64,000 bases of DNA from Vibrio gallaecicus. GTDB lineage: Bacteria; Pseudomonadota; Gammaproteobacteria; Enterobacterales; Vibrionaceae. Below the pieces are notes generated by a model, which did not search any database, was not told the origin of the DNA, and worked only from the letters and a program-made list of their open reading frames with translations. The stretch is from contig NZ_AP025490.1 in assembly GCF_024347495.1 (NCBI RefSeq), forward strand, positions 2,604,001 through 2,668,000. Reading direction: 5' to 3'. A program made the position numbers and the translations under genes. Positions 1 through 6,695 of this stretch are shown here, piece by piece (the stretch's first letter is position 1; each line of letters starts with the position of its first letter).

Positions 1-1183
1 GACGGTGTAGGTTCAATAATGTGTCGAATAAAGCTTCATCAAGTACGAGTGACTTGTTTGATGCCATGATGTGCCACAATTCTCGGTATTCCTCTTCGAG
101 CAGAGGTTGGAATTGAATTTTGTAACCAAGACGTCGCAAGAAAGCAGGGTCTGCGATCGTTTCTGGGCTTAAGTTTGTTGAAAATGCGATTGTTAAAATG
201 AAGGGGATAGAGATTTGCTGTCCATTGGGTAATGACAAGTAGTCGTAAAAATACTCCATAGGAACAATCCAGCGATTTAAGAGCGTATCGACAGGCATAG
301 GTTGTCTGCCCAAGTCATCAATAATGAAAATACCGTTATTCGCCATCATTTGCAGAGGAGCCATCCATACACGGTTATGCTCGGTATGATTCACTTCGAG
401 CATGTCCATAGTTAACTCACCACCGACTTGAATACTAGGTCTTTCACATAAGGTCCAACGTCTGTCGTATTGCTCTTTAAACAGAATCGTTTGAGATTGG
501 TGATTTTCATCCACCCGCTTATGATGTTGTGGAGTGAACACTTTGATGATGTTGCCCGCTGCAAACACCGAATAAGGAATATAAACAGATGTATTTAAAG
601 AATTAAGTAAACGTGTGGCTACATAAGTTTTACCCGTTCCGGCATCACCATACAGCAGAAGAGCTCGACCAGAGTTAATGGCAGGTCCTAAAACTGAGAC
701 CATACGATCGGCTCCCAGCACATCTTGCAGAGCAAAAGACACATCGTCTCTTCTTACTAGTTTTGCTCGTACGTCTTGAGCTTCAACCATTTGGTTATAA
801 TCTTGCATTGAAACAGGGCAAGGTCCTAAATAAGCGTCTTTATTAAAAGCAACATCCGCCTCGGACATCCCGGTTTCAGATAGCGCATAGCGAACGTTAT
901 TACTTTTATCGCTCCCAAATTGAGCTGTTGATGCTTGAAACACTTCTACTAAGGATTTCTTTCTAAGACCTGCAATTAAGTCTTCAATGATATGGCTGTT
1001 AATCCCCATTAACCGAGTTAACGTCAAAACATCCGATTTAGGATAGGCAGCTAACTGCTTTATAAGTAGATTTTCAACAACAGCTGAGGGAATTTTTAGG
1101 CTATCAAGAGAAGTGGGTACGGCCGGAGCACTCGCTTGCGGTACCAATATGTCTCTATGTTTAGCTTCTTTATTCATTTCCAT
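1..1183 (-). CDS. AAA+ ATPase downstream of Tad pilus genes (3' end outside window)
   Basis: At least 394 residues are visible and the frame stays open to the window edge, so the C-terminus is missing. The start is the ATG at 1183, preceded by AAGG about ten bases upstream and lying 12 bases after the prepilin peptidase stop. Residues about 25-110 look like a small helical or winged-helix module. They are followed by a P-loop (GDAGTGKT, near residue 178), a Walker B stretch (IFIIDDLG, near 284) and an FLRRLG motif that could supply an arginine finger. The fold is clearly AAA+. It is not the TadA secretion ATPase or the MinD-like TadZ. Its place straight after flp and the peptidase suggests a role in assembly or control of the Tad pilus, which is inference. 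Confidence 0.75.
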   Translation of the reverse strand, partial: MEMNKEAKHRDILVPQASAPAVPTSLDSLKIPSAVVENLLIKQLAAYPKSDVLTLTRLMGINSHIIEDLIAGLRKKSLVEVFQASTAQFGSDKSNNVRYALSETGMSEADVAFNKDAYLGPCPVSMQDYNQMVEAQDVRAKLVRRDDVSFALQDVLGADRMVSVLGPAINSGRALLLYGDAGTGKTYVATRLLNSLNTSVYIPYSVFAAGNIIKVFTPQHHKRVDENHQSQTILFKEQYDRRWTLCERPSIQVGGELTMDMLEVNHTEHNRVWMAPLQMMANNGIFIIDDLGRQPMPVDTLLNRWIVPMEYFYDYLSLPNGQQISIPFILTIAFSTNLSPETIADPAFLRRLGYKIQFQPLLEEEYRELWHIMASNKSLVLDEALFDTLLNLHR

Positions 1184-1195
1184 AGAGGTTTCGCC

Positions 1196-1705
1196 TTATT
1201 GGAAATAGCTATATAACGCAAGCCCTATAACAACAACAGGCCCAAATGGCATTCTCAGTTTTTTTGAGGGTTCAGTATTAGTTATTAGGTCTTCTGATCC
1301 TTTCCCATATAAAAATACTGTTGAGTATCTATTAACCAGTAATTTAAATTGATTAGGGTTATCTGCAAGAACCTGTAAACTATATAAAGAGCCAACTATT
1401 GCACCCGAAATAAGTGTATAGAACGTAAAGCTCGGGATATTCCAAAAACCAATATAATAGCCAACTACACCAAGTAATTTCACATCCCCAGGAGCCATAG
1501 CTTTAACGAAAAAAAGCAATAACCCTATAGAAAACAATACTCCCCCCCCTAAAAGGGAGTGCATCATTGATACAGAATGAGTAAATATAATACTATTTAT
1601 AGTTACCACTACTATTATTGAAATAAGCAACTTATTGGGTATTCTATTATCTCGAGCATCAAAAACAGCAATAATAAAAAACAATCCCCAGATAATAATG
1701 TCCAT
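1196..1705 (-). CDS. tadV: Type IV prepilin peptidase, TadV/CpaA type
   Basis: A24-family aspartic peptidase of about 169 residues that would cut the leader from Flp prepilins in the inner membrane. The protein is almost wholly hydrophobic with several membrane segments. The two family aspartates are visible, one in FDARDNRIPNKL near the N-terminus and one in the GDVKLLG motif near residue 75. It lacks the zinc-binding N-terminal methylase region of PilD, as expected for the short TadV/CpaA class. A GTG at 1711 is an alternative start; I prefer the ATG at 1705, which has AGTGGG upstream. It sits 12 bases after the proximal Flp pilin gene and is probably cotranscribed with it. Confidence 0.85.
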   Translation of the reverse strand: MDIIIWGLFFIIAVFDARDNRIPNKLLISIIVVVTINSIIFTHSVSMMHSLLGGGVLFSIGLLLFFVKAMAPGDVKLLGVVGYYIGFWNIPSFTFYTLISGAIVGSLYSLQVLADNPNQFKLLVNRYSTVFLYGKGSEDLITNTEPSKKLRMPFGPVVVIGLALYSYFQ

Positions 1706-1717
1706 ATCCACCCACTA

Positions 1718-1879
1718 TTAAAATAAAGTGGAAAAGTTAGCTGTTAATATATCTCTAAATGCAATAAACAACCCAGCAAAACCAATAACAATCAGCCCAG
1801 CACCTACAACATATTCAACAACCGTAAGTCCGGATTCATCATCAATAAAATCTTTAATTTTTTCAAATTGATTAAACAT
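1718..1879 (-). CDS. flp: Flp/Fap-type pilin, proximal copy
   Basis: A 53-residue major pilin candidate of the tight-adherence (Tad) pilus. It shows the Flp pattern: a short charged leader ending in DDESG, then LTVVEYVVGAGLIVIG. Cleavage after the glycine at residue 17 would leave the conserved Glu-Tyr pair at positions 5 and 6 of the mature pilin, followed by the hydrophobic helix. AGG lies upstream of the ATG. It sits between the second pilin gene and the peptidase that would process it. The two pilins share the motif G-LTVVEYVVGAGL but differ after it, so this is an old duplication rather than a recent copy. Confidence 0.85.
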   Translation of the reverse strand: MFNQFEKIKDFIDDESGLTVVEYVVGAGLIVIGFAGLFIAFRDILTANFSTLF

Positions 1880-1952
1880 ATCTAAACCTCATAAATGCTG
1901 AGCTTGCTTATAATTAAACAAGCTCTAAACATTCGATAACCAATTATCATTC

Positions 1953-2126
1953 CTAACTACCGGATGAGAATATACTACCTAGCTCAGTAGTTAGTGTGCT
2001 ACTGAAAGTAGTGAAGATACCAGTAAGTCCAGCAACCAATAGCCCTGCACCAACTACGTATTCAACTACTGTTAGCCCCTCTTCGTCTTTCATAAATGCT
2101 TTACAATTATTAATAAAGTTATTCAT
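1953..2126 (-). CDS. flp: Flp/Fap-type pilin, distal copy
   Basis: A 57-residue Flp pilin starting MNNFINN. A longer in-frame start at 2150 exists, but the ATG at 2126 has GGAAGGAG at ideal spacing. The leader ends KDEEG and is followed by LTVVEYVVGAGLLVAG, so the mature protein would begin at Leu18 with Glu5-Tyr6. A Ser/Thr-rich tail (FSSTLTTELGSIFSSGS) forms the likely exposed part. It is the first gene of the visible Tad transcript and lies divergent from the AraC-type regulator, so it is probably the main pilin, made in excess over the downstream assembly genes. Confidence 0.85.
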   Translation of the reverse strand: MNNFINNCKAFMKDEEGLTVVEYVVGAGLLVAGLTGIFTTFSSTLTTELGSIFSSGS

Positions 2127-2298
2127 AATTTGGTCTCCTTCCAAATGCAACTTATGCCTAAGTGCCTATTAAACTTAGGTACAACTTTCAAGAGTCGTTA
2201 GGACTTTCTTATCTTCTTCTTGCACTTTCTTGTCACTCTTCTAATCTATAAATATACAAGGATGTAATCTTAAAGTTTATTAAACACGAGCGTGATTT
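2127..2298. promoter_or_regulatory. Divergent control region between flp and the AraC regulator
   Basis: This AT-rich stretch must hold the promoters of both transcripts. It contains a 7-base inverted repeat (CCTAAGT at 2157-2163 and ACTTAGG at 2173-2179). It also contains a pyrimidine-rich direct repeat at about 2215-2240 (TTCTTGCACTTTC, then TTCTTGTCACTCTTC). AraC-type proteins often bind direct repeats, so the latter is the better operator candidate. I cannot place a convincing sigma-70 promoter. Confidence 0.4.
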
Positions 2299-3039
2299 AT
2301 GGAAGCCACACATATTGGTCACTGGATTGGTGCACCCCTCAACAGCTTAATGATAGAAATATCATCTGAAATATCAGATAGATTCAATATTATTGAGCAT
2401 GGAAAAGATATTTCTATTCTTAGCGACAGTGAGGTGAGTTTTTGTTTTTTTTGTTATGACTACGGAAGTAATCAAGACCTTCTAAATTCAGCTTTAGTGA
2501 TAAGTAATAATCTTGCTAAGAATCTAATAATTATAAATAAAAGTGATATTGAAAGAAGAACACCAAATCATCATTCTATATATGACAGTTACAACATAAA
2601 TACTGAAGGGTTCGATAACTGGATAGATGAGTTAGCTTCAAAAGTGAAATTAAGCTTCTCTATGAATCACGAGTACTTAGAAAATAAGCATTTAGAGCCA
2701 CTTATTCTAAAAAAGAGTGTGAATAAAGAACTTATCAATACATTGCGATATATCGAGAATAACCTTTCTGACACTATTCGAGAGGAAGATATTGCGGAGA
2801 AGTGCCACTATTCTGTCACCTATTTCTCTAAAATATTTCATAAATCTATCGGTATTAGCTTCCGTGATTACCTATGCAACAAAAGGATTAATCAAGCCAA
2901 GTCTATGTTAATAAGCGATCGCTCCTCAAAAGTTGCTTTTATTGCTTATCAATGCGGTTACAGCGATGTATCGTACTTTTCTCGAATCTTTAAAAAGAAG
3001 ACAGGGATGACTCCTTGTGCTTTTAGACACGTTCACTAA
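2299..3039 (+). CDS. AraC-family transcriptional regulator
   Basis: 246 residues. The C-terminal 100 residues (about 145-243) are a standard AraC double helix-turn-helix: helix pair IREEDIAEKCHYSVTYFSKIF, then KVAFIAYQCGYSDVSYFSRIFKKKTGMTP, the family signature. The N-terminal 140 residues do not resemble a sugar-binding cupin. Their hydrophobic strands and helices suggest a receiver-like fold, but without an obvious phosphoacceptor pattern. The gene is divergent from the Flp pilin operon, which makes it the likely local regulator of the Tad locus. It is rich in AT and in rare codons compared with the housekeeping genes further on, in keeping with an accessory locus. Confidence 0.8.
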   Translation: MEATHIGHWIGAPLNSLMIEISSEISDRFNIIEHGKDISILSDSEVSFCFFCYDYGSNQDLLNSALVISNNLAKNLIIINKSDIERRTPNHHSIYDSYNINTEGFDNWIDELASKVKLSFSMNHEYLENKHLEPLILKKSVNKELINTLRYIENNLSDTIREEDIAEKCHYSVTYFSKIFHKSIGISFRDYLCNKRINQAKSMLISDRSSKVAFIAYQCGYSDVSYFSRIFKKKTGMTPCAFRHVH

Positions 3040-3150
3040 CTTGCTTACAAAATCTCGAACCAACCTACTCGCGTTCAAATCACACTTATACTGCTTATGT
3101 TTTAACTCTGTAAAAAGGCATGATAAAGTTAACAAGTATTTAACAAGAAA

Positions 3151-3196
3151 AATAAGCTATCATAAATCAATAAGCTATCATAAAAATAATAAGCTA
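3151..3196 (+). repeat. Two and a half direct repeats of a 16-base unit upstream of the acyl-CoA ligase
   Basis: AATAAGCTATCATAAA occurs at 3151-3166 and again at 3169-3184, with a partial third copy (AATAAGCTA) at 3188-3196. The array ends 26 bases before the ligase ATG. It could be a binding site or a slippage product. Confidence 0.75.
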
Positions 3197-3222
3197 GATT
3201 GCCAATAACACGGAGTTAGAGA

Positions 3223-4911
3223 ATGATCCAACCTAACGAGTTAAGCAAACCAACCTGCGCTCTCCCGCCACCAAACGAAATGATCTTAAAATGGGCAGAG
3301 GAACGCCCAAATGAGGTTTACTTAAGACAGATAATTAATCGACAATTCGTTGAATTTACTTACCACGAGGTTGCCGATAAAGCACTTCGTCTTGCCAGTG
3401 CACTTGAAAACTTAGGTGCAAAGCCTGGTGATAGAGTCGCGCTGGTTTCAAAAAACTGTGCTGAATGGTTTATTTGCGATTTAGCCATGATGCTGGGCGA
3501 CTTTGTCAGCGTACCAATTTTCCCTACAGCCGGCGCTGATACCATTGAATACTGTATTACACATAGTGAAAGCAAAATCGTTATCACTGGTAAGCTAGAT
3601 GACCCAGCCGCTACTCAAAAAGTTTTAGATGACAACCCGAGCTTAATCAGCATTTCATTACCTTATGATACGGCTGCACAATGCACTCACACATTTGATG
3701 ACCTCATCAGCCAAAACAGTCCAACAGAGAAACGCCCTGAACATTACGACGATAAACTCATGTCGCTCGTATATACTTCTGGCACCTCTGGTCTACCTAA
3801 AGGCGCAATGCTCACTTATGGTTCATTCTGTTGGTCTGTCCAAAGGTTAATTGATCATATTGGTATAGAGAAAAACGATCGACTCTTTTCCTATCTTCCA
3901 CTTGCTCATATAACTGAACGTGTTTACATCTTTGGTTCATCCATTGTGGGTGGCGTACAAACAGCTTTCCCAGAGTCACTAGATACTTTTATCGATGATG
4001 TGAAAATGCAACGACCAACACTGTTTATCTCAGTGCCGCGTTTATGGACGCTATTTCAACAAAGAATCCAAGATAAACTCCCGCAGAAGAAGCTCAATTT
4101 CTTACTGAAGATTCCGTTTGTAAATGGAATCATTAAGAAAAAGCTCGCTGACGGTTTAGGGTTAGATCAAGCTCGCGTTTTAGGATGTGGGTCAGCTGCT
4201 GTACCACCAGCTTTACTTGAGTGGTATGAAAGCGTTGGTTTACACATTACTGAAGCTTGGGGAATGACCGAATCATTCGCTTATAGCACGCTCAACTACC
4301 CATTCAGAGCCGACAAAATTGGATCTGTAGGTAATGCTGGACCAGGAATAGAGCTAAAAATAGCTCCTGAAGATGATGAAATTTTAGTCCGAGGTGAGGG
4401 GTTATTCTCTGGCTATTATAAGAATGATATTGCGACACAAGAAGCCTTTAACGCTGAAGGATGGCTTCATACGGGTGACATTGGTTCACTTGATAGTGAA
4501 GGCTACTTAACCATTAGAGGTCGTAAGAAAGATACCTTTAAAACCGCTAAAGGGAAATTTGTTGCTCCCGTACCGATTGAGAATAAGCTATTTGAATACA
4601 GCCGTGTTGAAATGATGTGTTTAATTGGTTTAGGTCTTCCAGGTCCTATTTTACTTGTCGTCCCTCATGACTTTCCGAATTTTGATAAAGACCGCTATGA
4701 GAGAACCACTAAACGCGTAATCGAAAAAATGAATGCGCAATTAGCCTCTCATGAAAAAATTAAAGGCGTCTTAATGATAAAAGACCCATGGAGTATTGAG
4801 AACGGTGTTCTTACTCCTACATTAAAAATTAAACGACATGTCCTTGAGCAAAAATACCATGAAATTGGGCACAACTGGCCGAGTGATAAATTGGTTGTTT
4901 GGGAAGAATAA
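3223..4911 (+). CDS. AMP-forming acyl-CoA synthetase (long-chain fatty acid-CoA ligase type)
   Basis: A 562-residue member of the adenylate-forming ANL family. It would activate a carboxylic acid with ATP to an acyl-AMP and then load it onto CoA. Seen directly: the P-loop-like motif YTSGTSGLPKGAM near residue 185, the motif EAWGMTES near 342, the hinge-region motif GWLHTGDIG near 415, and a C-terminal subdomain with GRKKDTFKTAKGKFV. The substrate cannot be read from sequence; the domain layout is closest to long-chain fatty acyl-CoA ligases. GGAG lies eight bases before the ATG. The gene stands alone, followed by its own terminator. Confidence 0.85.
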   Translation: MIQPNELSKPTCALPPPNEMILKWAEERPNEVYLRQIINRQFVEFTYHEVADKALRLASALENLGAKPGDRVALVSKNCAEWFICDLAMMLGDFVSVPIFPTAGADTIEYCITHSESKIVITGKLDDPAATQKVLDDNPSLISISLPYDTAAQCTHTFDDLISQNSPTEKRPEHYDDKLMSLVYTSGTSGLPKGAMLTYGSFCWSVQRLIDHIGIEKNDRLFSYLPLAHITERVYIFGSSIVGGVQTAFPESLDTFIDDVKMQRPTLFISVPRLWTLFQQRIQDKLPQKKLNFLLKIPFVNGIIKKKLADGLGLDQARVLGCGSAAVPPALLEWYESVGLHITEAWGMTESFAYSTLNYPFRADKIGSVGNAGPGIELKIAPEDDEILVRGEGLFSGYYKNDIATQEAFNAEGWLHTGDIGSLDSEGYLTIRGRKKDTFKTAKGKFVAPVPIENKLFEYSRVEMMCLIGLGLPGPILLVVPHDFPNFDKDRYERTTKRVIEKMNAQLASHEKIKGVLMIKDPWSIENGVLTPTLKIKRHVLEQKYHEIGHNWPSDKLVVWEE

Positions 4912-4960
4912 AGTTCAGAGTAACCCTATCACCTGAATACAATCCTTCTAATAAAAACAG

Positions 4961-4987
4961 AAAGGGAGCCTAAAGCTCCCTTTTTTT
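4961..4987 (+). terminator. Rho-independent terminator of the acyl-CoA ligase gene
   Basis: GGGAGC stem, CTAAA loop, GCTCCC, then a run of T, 50 bases after the stop. Confidence 0.9.
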
Positions 4988-5031
4988 AATACACTAATTT
5001 GTAACATCCAACGCTTCTCCTTTCATAAGCA

Positions 5032-5238
5032 CTAGTCCCAAAATAGTCTTGACGATTCTTTGTTCGCCTCAAGCTTAGTCACTCCAATATCTTCCAGTAA
5101 GTAATCGGGTAATTCTGAAAGAGCTTTGCGAGTCCTTGAATTCTGTCTCCATTTTAAAAAGTAAGTATAGAATTTCTTAACCAAAGTTGCAGAGAAAGGT
5201 TGTAATAAATCTGCGTTTCTTTTCGTTGTCATTTCCAT
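5032..5238 (-). CDS. DUF1127-domain small protein
   Basis: 68 residues. The C-terminal half carries the DUF1127 (YjiS-like) pattern: WRQNSRTRKALSELPDYLLEDIG followed by a short charged tail. This is a basic and acidic helical module common in Proteobacteria, linked in other bacteria to RNA turnover and to phosphate and nitrogen responses. Its role here is unknown. The N-terminal 25 residues are basic with a short hydrophobic patch. MEM and MTT starts are six bases apart and cannot be separated. The gene is divergent from a LysR regulator 103 bases away, a pairing that suggests direct control. Confidence 0.8.
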   Translation of the reverse strand: MEMTTKRNADLLQPFSATLVKKFYTYFLKWRQNSRTRKALSELPDYLLEDIGVTKLEANKESSRLFWD

Positions 5239-5341
5239 GGTCCAAATACCTCTTGTCGATTCTCTTTTCGTGATTAATAATCGAACAAGTTCGTATTTCT
5301 AACAAACGATTAATATCGCCATACAGTTAAGGTATTCTAAT

Positions 5342-6292
5342 GTGAAAGATAAAATGCCCCCGCTACAAGGCTTGTACTACTTCTATAAGGCAGCTCAATT
5401 TGGAAGCTTTAAACTCGCAGCCGAAAACTTATTTGTCACGTCAGCAGCCGTAAGCCAACAAATTCGTGTACTGGAAGAATTCTTAGGCACTTCCTTATTT
5501 ATCAGACAGCACCGAAAAGTTGTGCTCACTTCTGAAGGGCAGATCTTGTTTACACAAGCCAAAAAAGGCTTTGCTCATATTCAAGATGGTGTCAGACAAA
5601 TTAATCAGGACCCCGATCCAAATCGGTTATCTATTTCGACTTTGCCATCTTTTGCTCAAAACTGGCTAGTACCAAGAGTCAATCAATTCAGAGAAACATT
5701 CCCTAGCTTATCTTTGCTGATAGAGCCAACAAACAGGCTAGTCACTTTTGAAGACTCGTCTGTCGATTTATGTATCCGTTACGGGCAAGGAAAGTACCCT
5801 AATTTAGAGTCAACTCTCTTGATGGAAGAAATTATCTACCCTGTTTGTCATCCTATTTATCAAGAAAAGCACAAGATCTATGATATTGAAGACCTCTCAA
5901 GGGCAGAACTAATTGAAGACTCATGGCCAGATATGGATTGGGAGCACTGGCTAACAACCTTCAGCAAAGTAGGTAAGCAATCCAGTATTAAGTATGACGG
6001 TTCACATTTTGTACTAGAAGGCGCTTTGTCTGTACAAGGAGTAGCACTGGTCAAACACAGTTTAGCTCGGCGATATATTGAAGAAGGCAAGCTGGTCCGA
6101 ATCGGAAATAAAGCAATGAAACCCAAATATAAGTACTTCTTATGTGCACCAAAGGGCTATTTTAAGCGAAAGAAAGTTCAAGATTTCCAATTGTGGATTA
6201 ATGAACAAGTTAAAGAATTTCAAAATCAAAATCTTAATGACTTAGAAATTATAGACTCCGACTACACCTTAAAATGGGAACAAGAGAAGTAA
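5342..6292 (+). CDS. LysR-family transcriptional regulator (GcvA-like)
   Basis: 316 residues. Residues about 5-65 hold the LysR winged helix-turn-helix (LQGLYYFYKAAQFGSFKLAA, then SAAVSQQIRVLEEFLG). Residues about 95-295 form the periplasmic-binding-protein-like effector domain. The start is GTG at 5342 with AAGG about ten bases upstream; an overlapping ATG is followed at once by a stop and is excluded. The effector domain resembles the GcvA/AmpR group, but the ligand cannot be inferred. The divergent DUF1127 gene is the most likely target, since LysR regulators usually bind between themselves and a divergent gene. Confidence 0.85.
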   Translation: MKDKMPPLQGLYYFYKAAQFGSFKLAAENLFVTSAAVSQQIRVLEEFLGTSLFIRQHRKVVLTSEGQILFTQAKKGFAHIQDGVRQINQDPDPNRLSISTLPSFAQNWLVPRVNQFRETFPSLSLLIEPTNRLVTFEDSSVDLCIRYGQGKYPNLESTLLMEEIIYPVCHPIYQEKHKIYDIEDLSRAELIEDSWPDMDWEHWLTTFSKVGKQSSIKYDGSHFVLEGALSVQGVALVKHSLARRYIEEGKLVRIGNKAMKPKYKYFLCAPKGYFKRKKVQDFQLWINEQVKEFQNQNLNDLEIIDSDYTLKWEQEK

Positions 6293-6336
6293 ACTAGCTG
6301 CTATAATGCGCTGATAATTACAGATGAGATAGAATA

Positions 6337-6552
6337 ATGGCACAAGCGAACAACCCACTGCATGGCATCACTTTAGAGAAACTACTAACTGAGCTCGTGG
6401 AGCATTATGGCTGGGAAGAATTAAGCTATATGGTCAACATAAACTGTTTCAAGAAAGATCCAAGCGTTAAATCTAGTTTGAAGTTTTTAAGAAAAACAGA
6501 CTGGGCACGTACTAAAGTAGAAAATATCTACGTGCAGTTAAAGCAAAGCTAG
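6337..6552 (+). CDS. VF530-family (DUF2132) DNA-binding protein
   Basis: 71 residues. The whole protein matches the VF530/DUF2132 pattern: [20 protein letters not shown], then [20 protein letters not shown] and a final tryptophan-containing helix. The Vibrio fischeri prototype has a small helical fold that binds double-stranded DNA; its cellular role is not established. A GATAGA ribosome site lies before the ATG. The gene is followed within six bases by an 8-base tandem array and then by a terminator shared with fusA2. Confidence 0.85.
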   Translation: MAQANNPLHGITLEKLLTELVEHYGWEELSYMVNINCFKKDPSVKSSLKFLRKTDWARTKVENIYVQLKQS

Positions 6553-6557
6553 CTTTC

Positions 6558-6620
6558 GCTAAACAGCTAAACAGCTAAACAGCTAAACAGCTAAACAGCT
6601 AAACAGCTAAACAGCTAAAC
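6558..6620 (+). repeat. Tandem array of AGCTAAAC, nearly eight copies
   Basis: Seven perfect 8-base units run from 6565 to 6620, preceded by a 7-base partial unit at 6558. It starts six bases after the VF530 stop codon and lies 20 bases ahead of the shared terminator. The copy number is probably variable between strains. Confidence 0.95.
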
Positions 6621-6640
6621 ACAGTGTTACTAATAAACAA

Positions 6641-6672
6641 AAGCCCCGCTAGTTAAACTAGCGGGGCTTTTT
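6641..6672. terminator. Bidirectional terminator between VF530 gene and fusA2
   Basis: GCCCCGCTAG stem with a TTAAA loop and CTAGCGGGGC, flanked by A and T runs, so it can serve both converging genes. Confidence 0.9.
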
Positions 6673-6695
6673 AAGTTATTTCAGATAAGGGCTAA

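Noticed and set aside
2157..2179. Inverted repeat CCTAAGT/ACTTAGG as a firm operator
   Set aside because: It is a single copy with a 9-base gap in AT-rich DNA. The nearby direct repeat is a better candidate for an AraC-type protein.
3017..3208. 63-codon frame after the AraC-type regulator
   Set aside because: It starts inside the regulator, has no ribosome site, and its repeated HKSISYHK residues come from the 16-base DNA repeats.
6558..6620. CRISPR array
   Set aside because: Units are 8 bases with no spacers, and no cas genes are present.
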